Notes under the pieces: generated by a model | The model's database searches: none | What the model saw: only the letters and a program-made list of their open reading frames with translations | Told to the model about the DNA's origin: nothing | Position numbers and translations under genes: made by a program | Part shown: one piece after another, positions 1 through 7,183 of the stretch | Layout: every line of letters begins with the position of its first letter | Numbering within the stretch: position 1 is the stretch's first letter | From: Saprospiraceae bacterium | GTDB lineage: Bacteria > Bacteroidota > Bacteroidia > Chitinophagales > Saprospiraceae | NCBI GenBank assembly: GCA_013361075.1 | Contig: JABWAJ010000102.1 | Coordinates: forward strand, 1 to 12,620 | Reading direction: 5' to 3' | DNA length: 12,620 nucleotides

Positions 1-1146
1 CTTGATTTGTGTGTCGGATTAAATGCCCTTGTCAGTACCATAACAGTTGATGGCACAGATCTTTCCTTTTTGCTGAACCACCCGGAGATACTCACTTCCC
101 TACAGGCATTTATTGAATCAGGGGTGGCTACCACAGCCGATATGGCTGCCATGAATCGCTTCCTTAATTTGTGGAAAGAAGGAAAAATTTCGATGGCCTG
201 GAGGGAATTTTTGGCCTTGTACAGGCTGGTGTTTGGCGAGATTGGCCCGGAACTTGGACTTACGGTATTGGAGAAGGAGTGGCTGTTGGATAATGGAACA
301 ATTGCGCAGGAAATCGCTGATTTGCTTGAGAACCATCAGCACGACAATATTTCTAAAACTGCAAGTATTACCTACCTCAATCTTGTGAGGCAGAATGATG
401 CAGAAATAAATGAGTTCATTGAAGACTTTAATGCCCTCGAGATTAGCGACCCACTTTGGACTATTTTGAAAGAACTGCTGGCCGATGCATTTACAGAACT
501 GCTTCAGGAACAATTAGCCGATCTCATTCCAGGCGGCAGCATTGTTACAATAGGGCCTCTATTATTGGATAACCTCCAGCAAGGCAATATGCTGGATGCT
601 CTGTATAACCTCGTTGATATTGTTTTAAATGAAGCGGATATCATTTTACCTTGGGCAAAAGTGGCTTCTTTAGGAATAGCAGTGTACGATAAGTACAAGC
701 TACTAACCAAAGTCTATAAAGGGTTCAAACAGTTAAAATCAGCAGGTCAGGAGTCTGTTATGAAATTGTATGACAATTTAAAACAGCATTTAGGTGGTCC
801 CGGGGCTATACTTAGAAAATGGAAATGGGATGGCGGACAGCAATCTATCCTGGAGGGAGTTAACAGAGAACAGTTTTTCGAGGACTTAAAGAATAGATTT
901 AGCATTAATGGTGTTTTTACTTACCAAGGTAATCCAGTATTCAAATTGTACCAGATACCGAATAACCCAAGTGGAGCAGCAGTGTATATTACCGCATATT
1001 CGACATCTGAAACAGTAGACCCCAATACTGGATTATCCTATCCTTTATCAATAAAGTTCTATATTGGGCCAGGGACTGTTCCGCCCAATGGAACCAATCC
1101 TAACAGCAGCCTTTTTAGTACCGTATTAATCATTCGATTGCGATGA
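1..1146 (+). CDS. C-terminal part of a probable polymorphic toxin/effector (5' end outside window)
   Basis: The frame is open to the left edge, so this is the last 381 residues of a longer protein; the first possible start (TTG at 7) is not credible. I do not recognise a named domain. The visible part is mostly helical and acidic, with a hydrophobic, glycine-containing stretch near residues 178-192 (PGGSIVTIGPLLLDNL) and another near 215-235 (IILPWAKVASLGIAVYDKY). A basic, soluble tail with KWKWDGG near 275 follows. A hydrophobic pre-toxin region followed by a small, distinct C-terminal domain is common in large secreted polymorphic toxins of Bacteroidota; assigning this protein to that class is inference. 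The stop codon overlaps the start of the next gene in ATGA, the layout expected for an effector and its immunity protein. It could equally be an uncharacterised structural or adhesin protein. Confidence 0.6.
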   Translation, partial: LDLCVGLNALVSTITVDGTDLSFLLNHPEILTSLQAFIESGVATTADMAAMNRFLNLWKEGKISMAWREFLALYRLVFGEIGPELGLTVLEKEWLLDNGTIAQEIADLLENHQHDNISKTASITYLNLVRQNDAEINEFIEDFNALEISDPLWTILKELLADAFTELLQEQLADLIPGGSIVTIGPLLLDNLQQGNMLDALYNLVDIVLNEADIILPWAKVASLGIAVYDKYKLLTKVYKGFKQLKSAGQESVMKLYDNLKQHLGGPGAILRKWKWDGGQQSILEGVNREQFFEDLKNRFSINGVFTYQGNPVFKLYQIPNNPSGAAVYITAYSTSETVDPNTGLSYPLSIKFYIGPGTVPPNGTNPNSSLFSTVLIIRLR

Positions 1147-1877
1147 AAGTTCAACAACCATTTTTCTTCCACCACATCCTGAATCAGGATGTGGTGGAAA
1201 CTTTCCAAAAAATTATTCAGGAAGGTTATTGCCTCAGGCAAATTCATGCTTATTCATCTAAAGGTAATTTTGCGCTTACTTTATTTGAAAAATCAGCTTC
1301 TCCGGACAGGCAAATAGATCGGTCTGATCCGACTATTTCAACAGAACAAGTTTTTTTGATTTTCTATAAATCGGGAGAAAAAAAAGAAGCAATCCTGTTG
1401 CGATGCAATATGGTTAGGCATGAGGCTCCTCTTCCAGAGAATATGCCAGAATTTATGAATCTCTATTATAATCCTCTCTTAATTGACAAACCTATACACT
1501 TGAGTGCTAATACTGAACTGGAATTAGAAAAAAACGTCACTGCTATCCTCGAAGAATACGAAATCACTACAGGTGTAAATATCCCTGTGGGTAGCAAAAT
1601 TTCCAATATTGAGATTTTAGGATTCAAGAAAAAAGGAACTATCAAGGCAATCGTTGATTCATGGGACGAAGAAAATGAAGAAATACCGGTTCACGAAGTC
1701 GATCTTGACGTAGATGCTATTCTGGCTATTGAGATGCGTAATATCAAAACAAAGTTGTACATCAGACCGCCATACAGCATACAGTTCTGGCAATTGGACA
1801 AACCTTACCCAGCAGGCGAGCTTTATCCGTACCAAATACCTTATATTGCGAGATATAGAATTCCTGTACAGAAATAA
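1143..1877 (+). CDS. Hypothetical protein, candidate immunity partner of the upstream gene
   Basis: A 244-residue protein without signal peptide or membrane segment, so probably cytoplasmic. I recognise no family. It is acidic, with a run of Asp/Glu near residues 180-195 (DSWDEENEEIPVHEVDLDVD), and ends in an aromatic, proline-rich segment (RPPYSIQFW... YPYQIPYIARY). The ATG overlaps the upstream stop as ATGA, so translation is probably coupled and the start is well fixed. Coupling, size and solubility fit an immunity protein, but that role is inference from position only. Codons 9-19 are exactly a perfect 33-bp palindrome, which could form a very strong mRNA hairpin only 24 nt after the start and may limit elongation or translation. 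A single downstream hairpin at 1904-1916 lacks a T-run. Confidence 0.75.
   Translation: MKVQQPFFFHHILNQDVVETFQKIIQEGYCLRQIHAYSSKGNFALTLFEKSASPDRQIDRSDPTISTEQVFLIFYKSGEKKEAILLRCNMVRHEAPLPENMPEFMNLYYNPLLIDKPIHLSANTELELEKNVTAILEEYEITTGVNIPVGSKISNIEILGFKKKGTIKAIVDSWDEENEEIPVHEVDLDVDAILAIEMRNIKTKLYIRPPYSIQFWQLDKPYPAGELYPYQIPYIARYRIPVQK
1167..1199. repeat. Perfect 33-bp palindrome inside the candidate immunity gene
   Basis: Arms TTCCACCACATCCTGA (1167-1182) and TCAGGATGTGGTGGAA (1184-1199) are exact reverse complements around one central A. In RNA this gives a stem of about 14 bp with a 5-nt loop. It begins and ends exactly on codon boundaries (codons 9-19, F H H I L N Q D V V E). No T-run follows, so it is not a typical terminator. 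Confidence 0.95.
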
Positions 1878-1981
1878 ACAATACTCACCCGATCGGATGT
1901 GACGAGGGCAACCCTCTAATCTACAGAAAAAAGGTGATTACAGCGTATGAAATTTCTGGCTAAGGACTAAAAATCTCATCT

Positions 1982-2557
1982 ATGACGAAACGCAAATTAA
2001 TTTTATTAATTGGGGTAGTTACAGTGGCATTAATAGCATACTCACCCCTGCCCGCCCAAACCGCCTGGCAGTACTCCCTCGAAGAAGCTAAAATCATCGC
2101 CCAGGCAGAAGGCAAACTCATTGTAGCCGATTTCTGGGCGTCTTGGTGCGGCCCGTGCAAAGACATGGACAGCCGTGTTTGGAGTGAGGTGGAAGTCCAA
2201 TTGATGCTGCAAAATTTCGTGCCTGCAAAAATCAATATTGACCAACACCGCACAACAACCCGTCGCTACAATATACAGGAAATTCCTGATGTACTCATTC
2301 TTGACGCCTTTGGAGATGAATTGCACCGGCGCACCGGATTTACAGACAAAACCGGAATAATGAAACTTTTGGACTTGTTTGCAGTGCGCACCTCCGCCAT
2401 CAACAAAGCCATGGCACGGCTACTGGAAAACGAAAAAAATGCCTATGCTGCCTGCAGAGTGGGCGAACAATACCAATCTGCGGCGGTAAAATTGCAACAA
2501 GGGCCGGGACGTAGCATTTTCCTGGCTCGAAGCGAAAATTTTCTAAAAAATCCTTGA
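1982..2557 (+). CDS. Secreted thioredoxin-fold protein, C-terminally shortened by a frame break
   Basis: A 191-residue protein with a signal peptide (basic MTKRK, hydrophobic core to about residue 21, likely cleavage after LPA at 25). A thioredoxin domain follows: FWASWCGPCK with the redox pair C56/C59, and the cis-proline loop EIPDV (P102). It should act as a periplasmic thiol-disulphide oxidoreductase or reductant-dependent folding factor; the substrate cannot be told. Related Bacteroidota proteins usually carry a longer helical, TPR-like C-terminus. Here the helical tail stops at residue 191 just after an A6 run, and the coding-like sequence continues in the -1 frame (see the entry for 2545-2650). 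The thioredoxin domain itself is intact. The upstream gap of about 100 bp holds no exact TAnnTTTG promoter. Confidence 0.85.
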   Translation: MTKRKLILLIGVVTVALIAYSPLPAQTAWQYSLEEAKIIAQAEGKLIVADFWASWCGPCKDMDSRVWSEVEVQLMLQNFVPAKINIDQHRTTTRRYNIQEIPDVLILDAFGDELHRRTGFTDKTGIMKLLDLFAVRTSAINKAMARLLENEKNAYAACRVGEQYQSAAVKLQQGPGRSIFLARSENFLKNP

Positions 2558-2650
2558 AACTTGTCAATCCGGACAAGGATACTGTACTTGAAGAAAAATT
2601 GCAGTTGTTGCTTGCTTTGAATGAAATACCAAACGGTCGTTCTAAAAACA
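2545..2650 (+). pseudogene. Out-of-frame continuation of the thioredoxin-like protein's helical tail
   Basis: Reading in the -1 frame from the A AAA AAT heptamer (2545-2551) gives a smooth continuation, K-K-S-L-K-L-V-N-P-D-K-D and then E-E-K-L-Q-L-L-L-A-L-N-E-I, an amphipathic helix like a TPR unit. The zero frame stops at 2555-2557. The -1 frame has no stop before the tRNA-Phe terminator and gene, ending only at 2748, so the natural stop seems lost too, or the gene has been overwritten by the tRNA locus. Possible causes are loss of one A from the homopolymer, sequencing error, or true -1 frameshifting. Confidence 0.55.
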
Positions 2651-2680
2651 AAAAGGGATCCTGCATCGCAAGATCCCTTT
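2646..2680 (-). terminator. Rho-independent terminator of tRNA-Phe
   Basis: On the minus strand a 13-bp stem (arms 2668-2680 and 2652-2664, one G-U pair) closes on a 3-nt loop and is followed directly by a T-rich run (TTTTTGTTTTT including stem Ts). It lies 7 nt beyond the tRNA 3' end. It also faces the thioredoxin-like gene and could stop transcription from that side, although the plus-strand T-run is poor. Confidence 0.88.
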
Positions 2681-2686
2681 CGTTTG

Positions 2687-2759
2687 TGGTGTGGGGCGGA
2701 ATTGAACCGCCGACACATGGATTTTCAGTCCATTGCTCTACCAACTGAGCTACCGCACC
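2687..2759 (-). tRNA. tRNA-Phe (GAA)
   Basis: A complete 73-nt cloverleaf: T8 A9, D-arm GCTC/GAGC, anticodon loop CTGAAAA giving GAA, T-arm GGCGG-TTCAATT-CCGCC, discriminator A. CCA is not encoded. The acceptor GGTGCGG against CCACACC has one non-Watson-Crick pair, C5 with A68; the other six pairs are perfect. It is a single-gene unit with its own promoter and terminator, and is most likely the main phenylalanine tRNA. Confidence 0.96.
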
Positions 2760-2790
2760 ATCCTTTTAGGCGCTTTTTTCAAAAGCAGGG

Positions 2791-2822
2791 CAAAGATATG
2801 TTGCCTTTTTGTTTTAACCAAA
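2791..2822 (-). promoter_or_regulatory. Bacteroidota-type promoter for tRNA-Phe
   Basis: Read on the minus strand: TTTG (2819-2822), a 20-nt spacer, then TATCTTTG (2791-2798), an exact match to the Bacteroidota -7 consensus TAnnTTTG with its -33 TTTG. The predicted transcription start lies about 25 nt before the mature tRNA. Confidence 0.85.
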
Positions 2823-2967
2823 TCAATTGTCCGTTTTTTTAAACTCCGCATGAGAAAGGGGACTAAATCGGAGCAAATCGAACCGGAAATTCAGGACGCT
2901 GAGCCGTTCCACATCCCCAAACTTTGGCATTCAACCTTCCTTGTTCTTCTGTTCTTTGGTTACATGA

Positions 2968-2996
2968 TTGAAAGTCCTGCCTGCTCACTATCTTTG
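2968..2996 (+). promoter_or_regulatory. Bacteroidota-type promoter for kynureninase
   Basis: TTG (2968-2970), an 18-nt spacer and TATCTTTG (2989-2996), ending 20 nt before the kynU ATG. The leader would be very short, about 10-15 nt, and contains no Shine-Dalgarno sequence, as is common in this phylum. Confidence 0.8.
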
Positions 2997-3016
2997 GCGA
3001 TCAAAAATTCAGCGCC

Positions 3017-4309
3017 ATGCAGCCTTACGAGTTCAATCCGGAATTTGCCGCCGAACAAGACCGCCAGGATCCTCTGCGGCCTTATCGCGATGCCTTTCAT
3101 TTTCCCAAAATCAACGGGAAGCAGGCACTTTATTTTTGTGGCAACTCCCTGGGGTTGCAACCCAAAAGCACGCGGGAAGCGGTCTTGTACGAACTGGATC
3201 AATGGAGCGAACTGGCCGTCGAAGGCCATTTTGAAGGCGCATTGCCCTGGATGCACTACCACAAATTTTTGCAACCACAAGCCGCCCATATCGCCGGCGC
3301 ACAGCCCGGAGAAGTCGTGGTGATGAACACCCTGACCACCAACCTGCACCTGATGATGGTATCGTTTTACCGCCCCACCCGCGAGCGCTTCAAAATCATC
3401 ATGGAAGCGGGCGCTTTTCCATCCGACCAATACGCGCTGGAAACCCAGGCACGGTACCACGGATTAAATCCCGATACAGCCATTGTGGAAGTTGCGCCCC
3501 GGCCCGGTGAAGAATCCCTCCGTACCGAAGACATTATCGCGACCATTGAAACGCATGGCCCCAAAACCGCACTGGTGCTGTTCGGTGGGGTGAATTACTA
3601 CACGGGGCAGTACTACGACCTGAAAGCCATTACGGATGCGGGCCACAAGGCCGGAGCGTATGTGGGGTTCGACCTCGCGCACGCTGCGGGCAACCTGCCC
3701 CTGCACCTGCACGAATGGGGGCCGGATTTTGCGGTGTGGTGCAGCTACAAATACCTCAATTCGGGTCCGGGCGGTCCGGGCGGTGTTTTTGTCCACGAAC
3801 GGCACGCCAACAACCCCGACCTTCCACGTTTTGCCGGTTGGTGGGGGCACGACGAAAACAGCCGCTTTCTCATGCGCAAAGGCTTTTGCCCCATGCCGGG
3901 CGCGGCGGGCTGGCAACTGAGCAATGCCCAGATTCTGAGTTTTGCAGCCCACAAGGCGAGTTTGGATATTTTTGTGGAGGCCGGCATGGCCAACCTGCGT
4001 GCAAAAAGCCTGAAATTAACCGGTTATCTGGAGTTCGTCCTCCGCCACTGCATCGAACAAGGTCAAAACCTGCGCATCATCACGCCAGCTGACCCGGTGC
4101 AACGCGGCTGCCAGCTCTCTGTGCGCACGGGCGCCAATGGCCGCCAGCTGTTCGATTACCTCGCCGCGAACGCAGTGCTCTGCGACTGGCGCGAAGACAA
4201 CCTCTCCGGCGAGCCGGGCGGGGTGATCCGGATTTCGCCGGTGCCGCTGTACAATCGGTTCGAGGAAGTGTATGAGGTGGGAAGGCTGCTGGCGGGATTT
4301 GCGGGGTGA
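3017..4309 (+). CDS. kynU: Kynureninase
   Basis: A 430-residue, full-length, PLP-dependent kynureninase (fold type I aminotransferase family), cytoplasmic. It cleaves L-kynurenine to anthranilate and alanine, or 3-hydroxykynurenine to 3-hydroxyanthranilate, in tryptophan breakdown or in NAD synthesis from tryptophan. Visible motifs: GNSLG (42-46), the FPSD loop (134-137), FDLAHAAGN with D219 and H222 contacting the cofactor ring, WCSYKYLNSG with the Schiff-base lysine K245, and RISPVPLYN near 405-413. The ATG at 3017 is chosen because the promoter ends just before it and the N-terminus matches family length. No other kynurenine-pathway gene is in the window, so the gene appears monocistronic. 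Base composition is clearly more G+C-rich than the two genes that follow. Confidence 0.96.
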   Translation: MQPYEFNPEFAAEQDRQDPLRPYRDAFHFPKINGKQALYFCGNSLGLQPKSTREAVLYELDQWSELAVEGHFEGALPWMHYHKFLQPQAAHIAGAQPGEVVVMNTLTTNLHLMMVSFYRPTRERFKIIMEAGAFPSDQYALETQARYHGLNPDTAIVEVAPRPGEESLRTEDIIATIETHGPKTALVLFGGVNYYTGQYYDLKAITDAGHKAGAYVGFDLAHAAGNLPLHLHEWGPDFAVWCSYKYLNSGPGGPGGVFVHERHANNPDLPRFAGWWGHDENSRFLMRKGFCPMPGAAGWQLSNAQILSFAAHKASLDIFVEAGMANLRAKSLKLTGYLEFVLRHCIEQGQNLRIITPADPVQRGCQLSVRTGANGRQLFDYLAANAVLCDWREDNLSGEPGGVIRISPVPLYNRFEEVYEVGRLLAGFAG

Positions 4310-4421
4310 GGATTTGGGGGTGGAAATGAATGGGAAGCACGGGTAAAACCTGTTAGAATTGGACACGCGAGGCGGAGCATACGCGCGAGCTGGTATTTAT
4401 AAAAACCGAAACATCAACAAC

Positions 4422-5471
4422 ATGAAAGTACTTAATAAAGTAACGATTTTACTGCTTCTCTCTTTCTTTTTCTCTTGCGAGAAGAATGATGATAATCCAG
4501 TAACTCCGAATCCTAATGTTACTTTTTCGGATTCACCTTTTGACCTGCAAGGTGTCAATGCAAAATTTGCAAAAGACATTGCTTATGACAACAAAGCAAG
4601 AACTCAATTTGATATTTGGTTACCAAATTCCAGTACTCCGACAGGTTTGGTCATATATGTTCACGGAGGTGGATTTACAAGTGGCGATAAAGATTTTGTA
4701 TATGCAGTTCAGTCAGGTGGAGCGTGGGATTTCCCAACAGACATACGCTACTTACTTCAAAATAATATTGCTTTCGCAACTATCCGTTATACCTATTTAA
4801 ACAATACTGGAGAAACTGAAGGAGTTAAAAAACCAATGTCCGATGTAAGAAGAGCTTTACAATATATCAGAAGCAGGGCAGGTGATTTTAACATAAACAA
4901 GAATAAAATAGTTTTAGCGGGCAATTCCGCTGGAGCAGGCACCTCACTTTGGATTGCATTTAATAATGATTTTGCAAATGCTTCCAGTAGTGACCCGGTT
5001 TTAAGAGAATCTACCAGAGTAAATGGCGTAGTCGCGAGAGAAACCCAGGCAAGTTACAACATTGAAGAACGCTGGGTTAATGATGTTTTTGTTGATTACA
5101 GCTTAACATGGTCAACAATTTTGGCGAATGAAACTGGAAACATTCAGAAAATTTATGGCGTATCCTCAATTGCACAATACGAATCGTCTGCCATTGATAC
5201 TTACAGAGCAGAAGTTGATATGCTATCTTTAATGACTTCTGACGATCCGGAAATTTGGATAAATAACACATTAAGAGATGTAGTAAACCCATATAGCCCC
5301 TATAGTCAGGATATACCTTCACACCATGCTTTTCACGCAAGGGAATTAAAAGAGCGGGCAGATGAAGTAGGTGTTAAAAACATTGCCTTTTATGGAAAAA
5401 ATCCGATTATATATGCTAACCCAGGCAATGAAAGTTGGACAGAGTTCTGTAAAAGGAAAATTAATGAATAA
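4422..5471 (+). CDS. Surface lipoprotein, alpha/beta-hydrolase (esterase) family
   Basis: A 349-residue protein starting MKVLNK. Residues 1-19 form a lipoprotein signal ending in FFFSC, with C19 as the lipidated cysteine. The acidic/lysine stretch after it (E K N D D) resembles the Bacteroidota lipoprotein export signal, which places proteins on the cell surface. The hydrolase domain shows the HGGG oxyanion motif (81-84), the nucleophile elbow G-N-S-A-G with S169, a likely acid near D274/D275 and histidines at 301-305 (HHAFH) for the triad. It probably hydrolyses carboxyl esters, perhaps sugar acetyl or feruloyl esters; the substrate is unknown. An upstream in-frame ATG at 4359 would bury the signal peptide behind a basic stretch and is rejected. 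The gene is A+T-rich, unlike kynU, and is followed by an attC-like repeat, suggesting acquisition. Confidence 0.88.
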   Translation: MKVLNKVTILLLLSFFFSCEKNDDNPVTPNPNVTFSDSPFDLQGVNAKFAKDIAYDNKARTQFDIWLPNSSTPTGLVIYVHGGGFTSGDKDFVYAVQSGGAWDFPTDIRYLLQNNIAFATIRYTYLNNTGETEGVKKPMSDVRRALQYIRSRAGDFNINKNKIVLAGNSAGAGTSLWIAFNNDFANASSSDPVLRESTRVNGVVARETQASYNIEERWVNDVFVDYSLTWSTILANETGNIQKIYGVSSIAQYESSAIDTYRAEVDMLSLMTSDDPEIWINNTLRDVVNPYSPYSQDIPSHHAFHARELKERADEVGVKNIAFYGKNPIIYANPGNESWTEFCKRKINE

Positions 5472-5482
5472 AAGCAACAAAA

Positions 5483-5549
5483 TGTATGCAAAATGCAATT
5501 TTGATTCACTTTCAAGGTAAATTTAAACAATGCATACACAAACGTTAAT
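5483..5549 (+). repeat. attC-like inverted repeat between two A+T-rich genes
   Basis: Perfect 8-bp arms TGTATGCA (5483-5490) and TGCATACA (5531-5538) enclose about 40 nt. Outside the arms are AAC (5' side, 4 nt away) and GTTAAT (5544-5549, 5 nt away), which pair as short outer boxes with unpaired spacers between. This R-L / L-R layout, and the end CAAACGTTAAT, resemble integron attC sites. The next gene starts 9 nt after the GTTAAT box. No integrase and no second convincing attC is visible, so the call is tentative. Confidence 0.4.
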
Positions 5550-5558
5550 ACCGAAAAG

Positions 5559-6299
5559 ATGAATTGCAAAAATTGCGGACATATAGTTGACGGAAAATTC
5601 TGTAGTAATTGTGGTCAAAATTCAAAAGTTGGCAGAATCAACCTCCCTGCTATTCTAAATGAATTTTCAGAAAGTATTTTTCAAATCAACAAAGGCTTTT
5701 TTTATACGCTAAGGGAATTATGTACAAGGCCAGGAAAAAGTATCAGGGAGTTTCTACATGGAAAAAGGAAAAATCACTTTAAACCCATTGCTTATGTGCT
5801 CACTTTGTCAACCTTGTATTTTCTGATTACTCAAGTCACCAATCAAAACACCTGGGCAGAAGATATAATGACGGGGTGGATGAACGGGGCGACCGAACAA
5901 AACGCAGGAGCAGGCATTCCAAAAATTGCAACCTGGTTTGCGAAAAATTACGCGTATACGGCCCTAATGTTATTGCCCTTATTTTCATTGGCTTCTTATT
6001 TATCGTTTTTTAAATTTGGTAAAAACTATTTTGAACACTTTGTCATTAATTCTTACATAACAGGGCAGCAGGCGATCCTTTACGCGTTGTTTGCAATTGT
6101 AGAGACAGTTGCGAAGAGCGATGCCGTAGAAGCGTTTTCTTTATTGGGTGTTATTACTTATACATTCTGGGTGTTTTGGCAATTTTTTTCAGAAGGAAAT
6201 CGAACAATGAACATCCTGCGTTCGATAATGACGTATATTTTATACCTGATATTTAGCCTGGGTCTCTTACTCGTGCTGATGGGACTCAAGGAATGGTGA
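5559..6299 (+). CDS. DUF3667 membrane protein with N-terminal zinc ribbon
   Basis: A 246-residue protein. It begins with a zinc-ribbon, C3-x2-C6 and C15-x2-C18 (CKNCG, CSNCGQ). The typical DUF3667 block follows: RINLPAILNEF, INKGFFYTLREL, RPGKSIREFLHGKRKNHFKP (24-76). Then come four or five hydrophobic segments, near 75-92, 131-152, 170-186, 194-211 and 221-242, so it is an inner-membrane protein. The family is common in Bacteroidota and has no established function that I know. The ATG lies just after the attC-like repeat. The gene is A+T-rich like its upstream neighbour. Neither a promoter nor a clear terminator is visible; a weak 48-nt imperfect inverted repeat lies at 6340-6387. Confidence 0.88.
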   Translation: MNCKNCGHIVDGKFCSNCGQNSKVGRINLPAILNEFSESIFQINKGFFYTLRELCTRPGKSIREFLHGKRKNHFKPIAYVLTLSTLYFLITQVTNQNTWAEDIMTGWMNGATEQNAGAGIPKIATWFAKNYAYTALMLLPLFSLASYLSFFKFGKNYFEHFVINSYITGQQAILYALFAIVETVAKSDAVEAFSLLGVITYTFWVFWQFFSEGNRTMNILRSIMTYILYLIFSLGLLLVLMGLKEW

Positions 6300-6416
6300 G
6301 CTGGCGAATTGAAATGAACGATGAGCAATGAATAAACAGGAGTCACCCCGAATTTTTTAAATCCGGATTCAAACTTCGGAGCGACTCATGTTGCTATTCC
6401 CTTTTTTTACTCCCCA

Positions 6417-7076
6417 TTACTTCCCCCCAATAGGTATAAGATAACTCACCCCGGCCTGAAAATTCCGGTTGCTGGCCTTATCATCATCGCCATCTTCGTC
6501 TGAGATGTTGTTCAGGCCAAGTTGGTAGCGCAGGTCTATGCCCAATTTGCCTGGGCCTGCAGCAAAGGAAACGCCTACGCCGCCCGTCACGCCGAAATCG
6601 AACCTGGAAAAGCCTGTATCCTCCCAGGACTGTGTATCGGTCTCTTTTTCACCCATTAATTCTGCCTCAAAATCAATGTCGCCAAGGCCAAATCCTACAT
6701 GAGGCCCGGCAAAGACATTGACAACCGCTGGTCCGGAACCAAATTTCAGTTTTGCCAAAAGCGGAATTTGCAGGTAGTTGTACCGGACATTGAGGTCAAC
6801 AGACTCCCCCAACAATTCAAATTCATCTTTAAGAACAAACCCGGATTGGCTGAATGAGACCTCCGGTTGAATCGCAAACATGTCGCTAATGCCAATTTCT
6901 GCTACTGCTCCAAACGCAAACCCCAGCAGGTTTCCGGAGTTAACTTCCTCATCGGAATCAAATGCAGCATTGGAAAAATTGACGGCGGCACGTGGCCCAA
7001 TAGAAAGCTGAGCCATTGCTGAGGTCGTAAATGCTACCGCTAAAGCGACCACAAAAAACTTCATTTTTTTTTCCAT
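6417..7076 (-). CDS. PorT-type outer-membrane beta-barrel protein
   Basis: A 219-residue protein with a signal peptide (MEKKMKFFVVALAVAF..., cleavage likely after AMA at 22, leaving Q as first residue). The mature part alternates short amphipathic strands such as LSIGPRAAVNFS, AIQPEVSFSQSGF, YNYLQIPLLAKLKF, VNVFAGPHVGFGLG, FGVTGGVGVSFAAG and LGIDLRYQLGLNNI. This is the pattern of the small 8-strand porin-like family (OMP_b-brl_2) frequent in Bacteroidota. It sits in the outer membrane; ligand and role are unknown. The start may be ATG at 7076 or at 7064 (MKFFVV); both give a usable signal peptide. It stands alone on the minus strand, converging with the DUF3667 gene. Upstream, a weak TAAATTG could be a -7 box but has no -33 partner. 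Confidence 0.88.
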   Translation of the reverse strand: MEKKMKFFVVALAVAFTTSAMAQLSIGPRAAVNFSNAAFDSDEEVNSGNLLGFAFGAVAEIGISDMFAIQPEVSFSQSGFVLKDEFELLGESVDLNVRYNYLQIPLLAKLKFGSGPAVVNVFAGPHVGFGLGDIDFEAELMGEKETDTQSWEDTGFSRFDFGVTGGVGVSFAAGPGKLGIDLRYQLGLNNISDEDGDDDKASNRNFQAGVSYLIPIGGK

Positions 7077-7183
7077 AAGGTCGTTGTTTTAAAAGTTGAG
7101 AAAGGCAATTTAAAAAATAGACGCCTTAGATTCTTCAGAGGTTGTATCGTAAGATTTCATGTTGTGTCACACTTTGCTATTAG
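7077..7183. other. Intergenic stretch with no recognised feature
   Basis: Leader region of the outer-membrane barrel gene. I see no exact promoter, RNA or repeat. The stretch up to 7756 beyond it holds only the two weak small frames listed separately, so about 680 bp are essentially without a secure gene. Confidence 0.6.

Noticed and set aside
1904..1916. GAGGG-CAA-CCCTC hairpin after the candidate immunity gene as a terminator
   Set aside because: A 5-bp stem with no following T-run; too weak to call.
2400..2744. Minus-strand frames starting MVEQWTENPCVGGSIPPH
   Set aside because: They are translations of the tRNA-Phe gene continuing through its terminator and antisense to the thioredoxin-like gene.
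3111..4366. Several long frames on both strands within kynU
   Set aside because: Shadows of the G+C-rich kynureninase coding sequence; none has family motifs.
4359..4421. Upstream ATG extension of the esterase lipoprotein
   Set aside because: It would place 21 residues before the lipoprotein signal, which must be N-terminal; the ATG at 4422 fits.
6340..6387. Imperfect inverted repeat after the DUF3667 gene as a terminator
   Set aside because: Arms of 5 + 5 bp are broken by a 3-nt mismatch and the T-run starts about 14 nt later, too far for a typical terminator.
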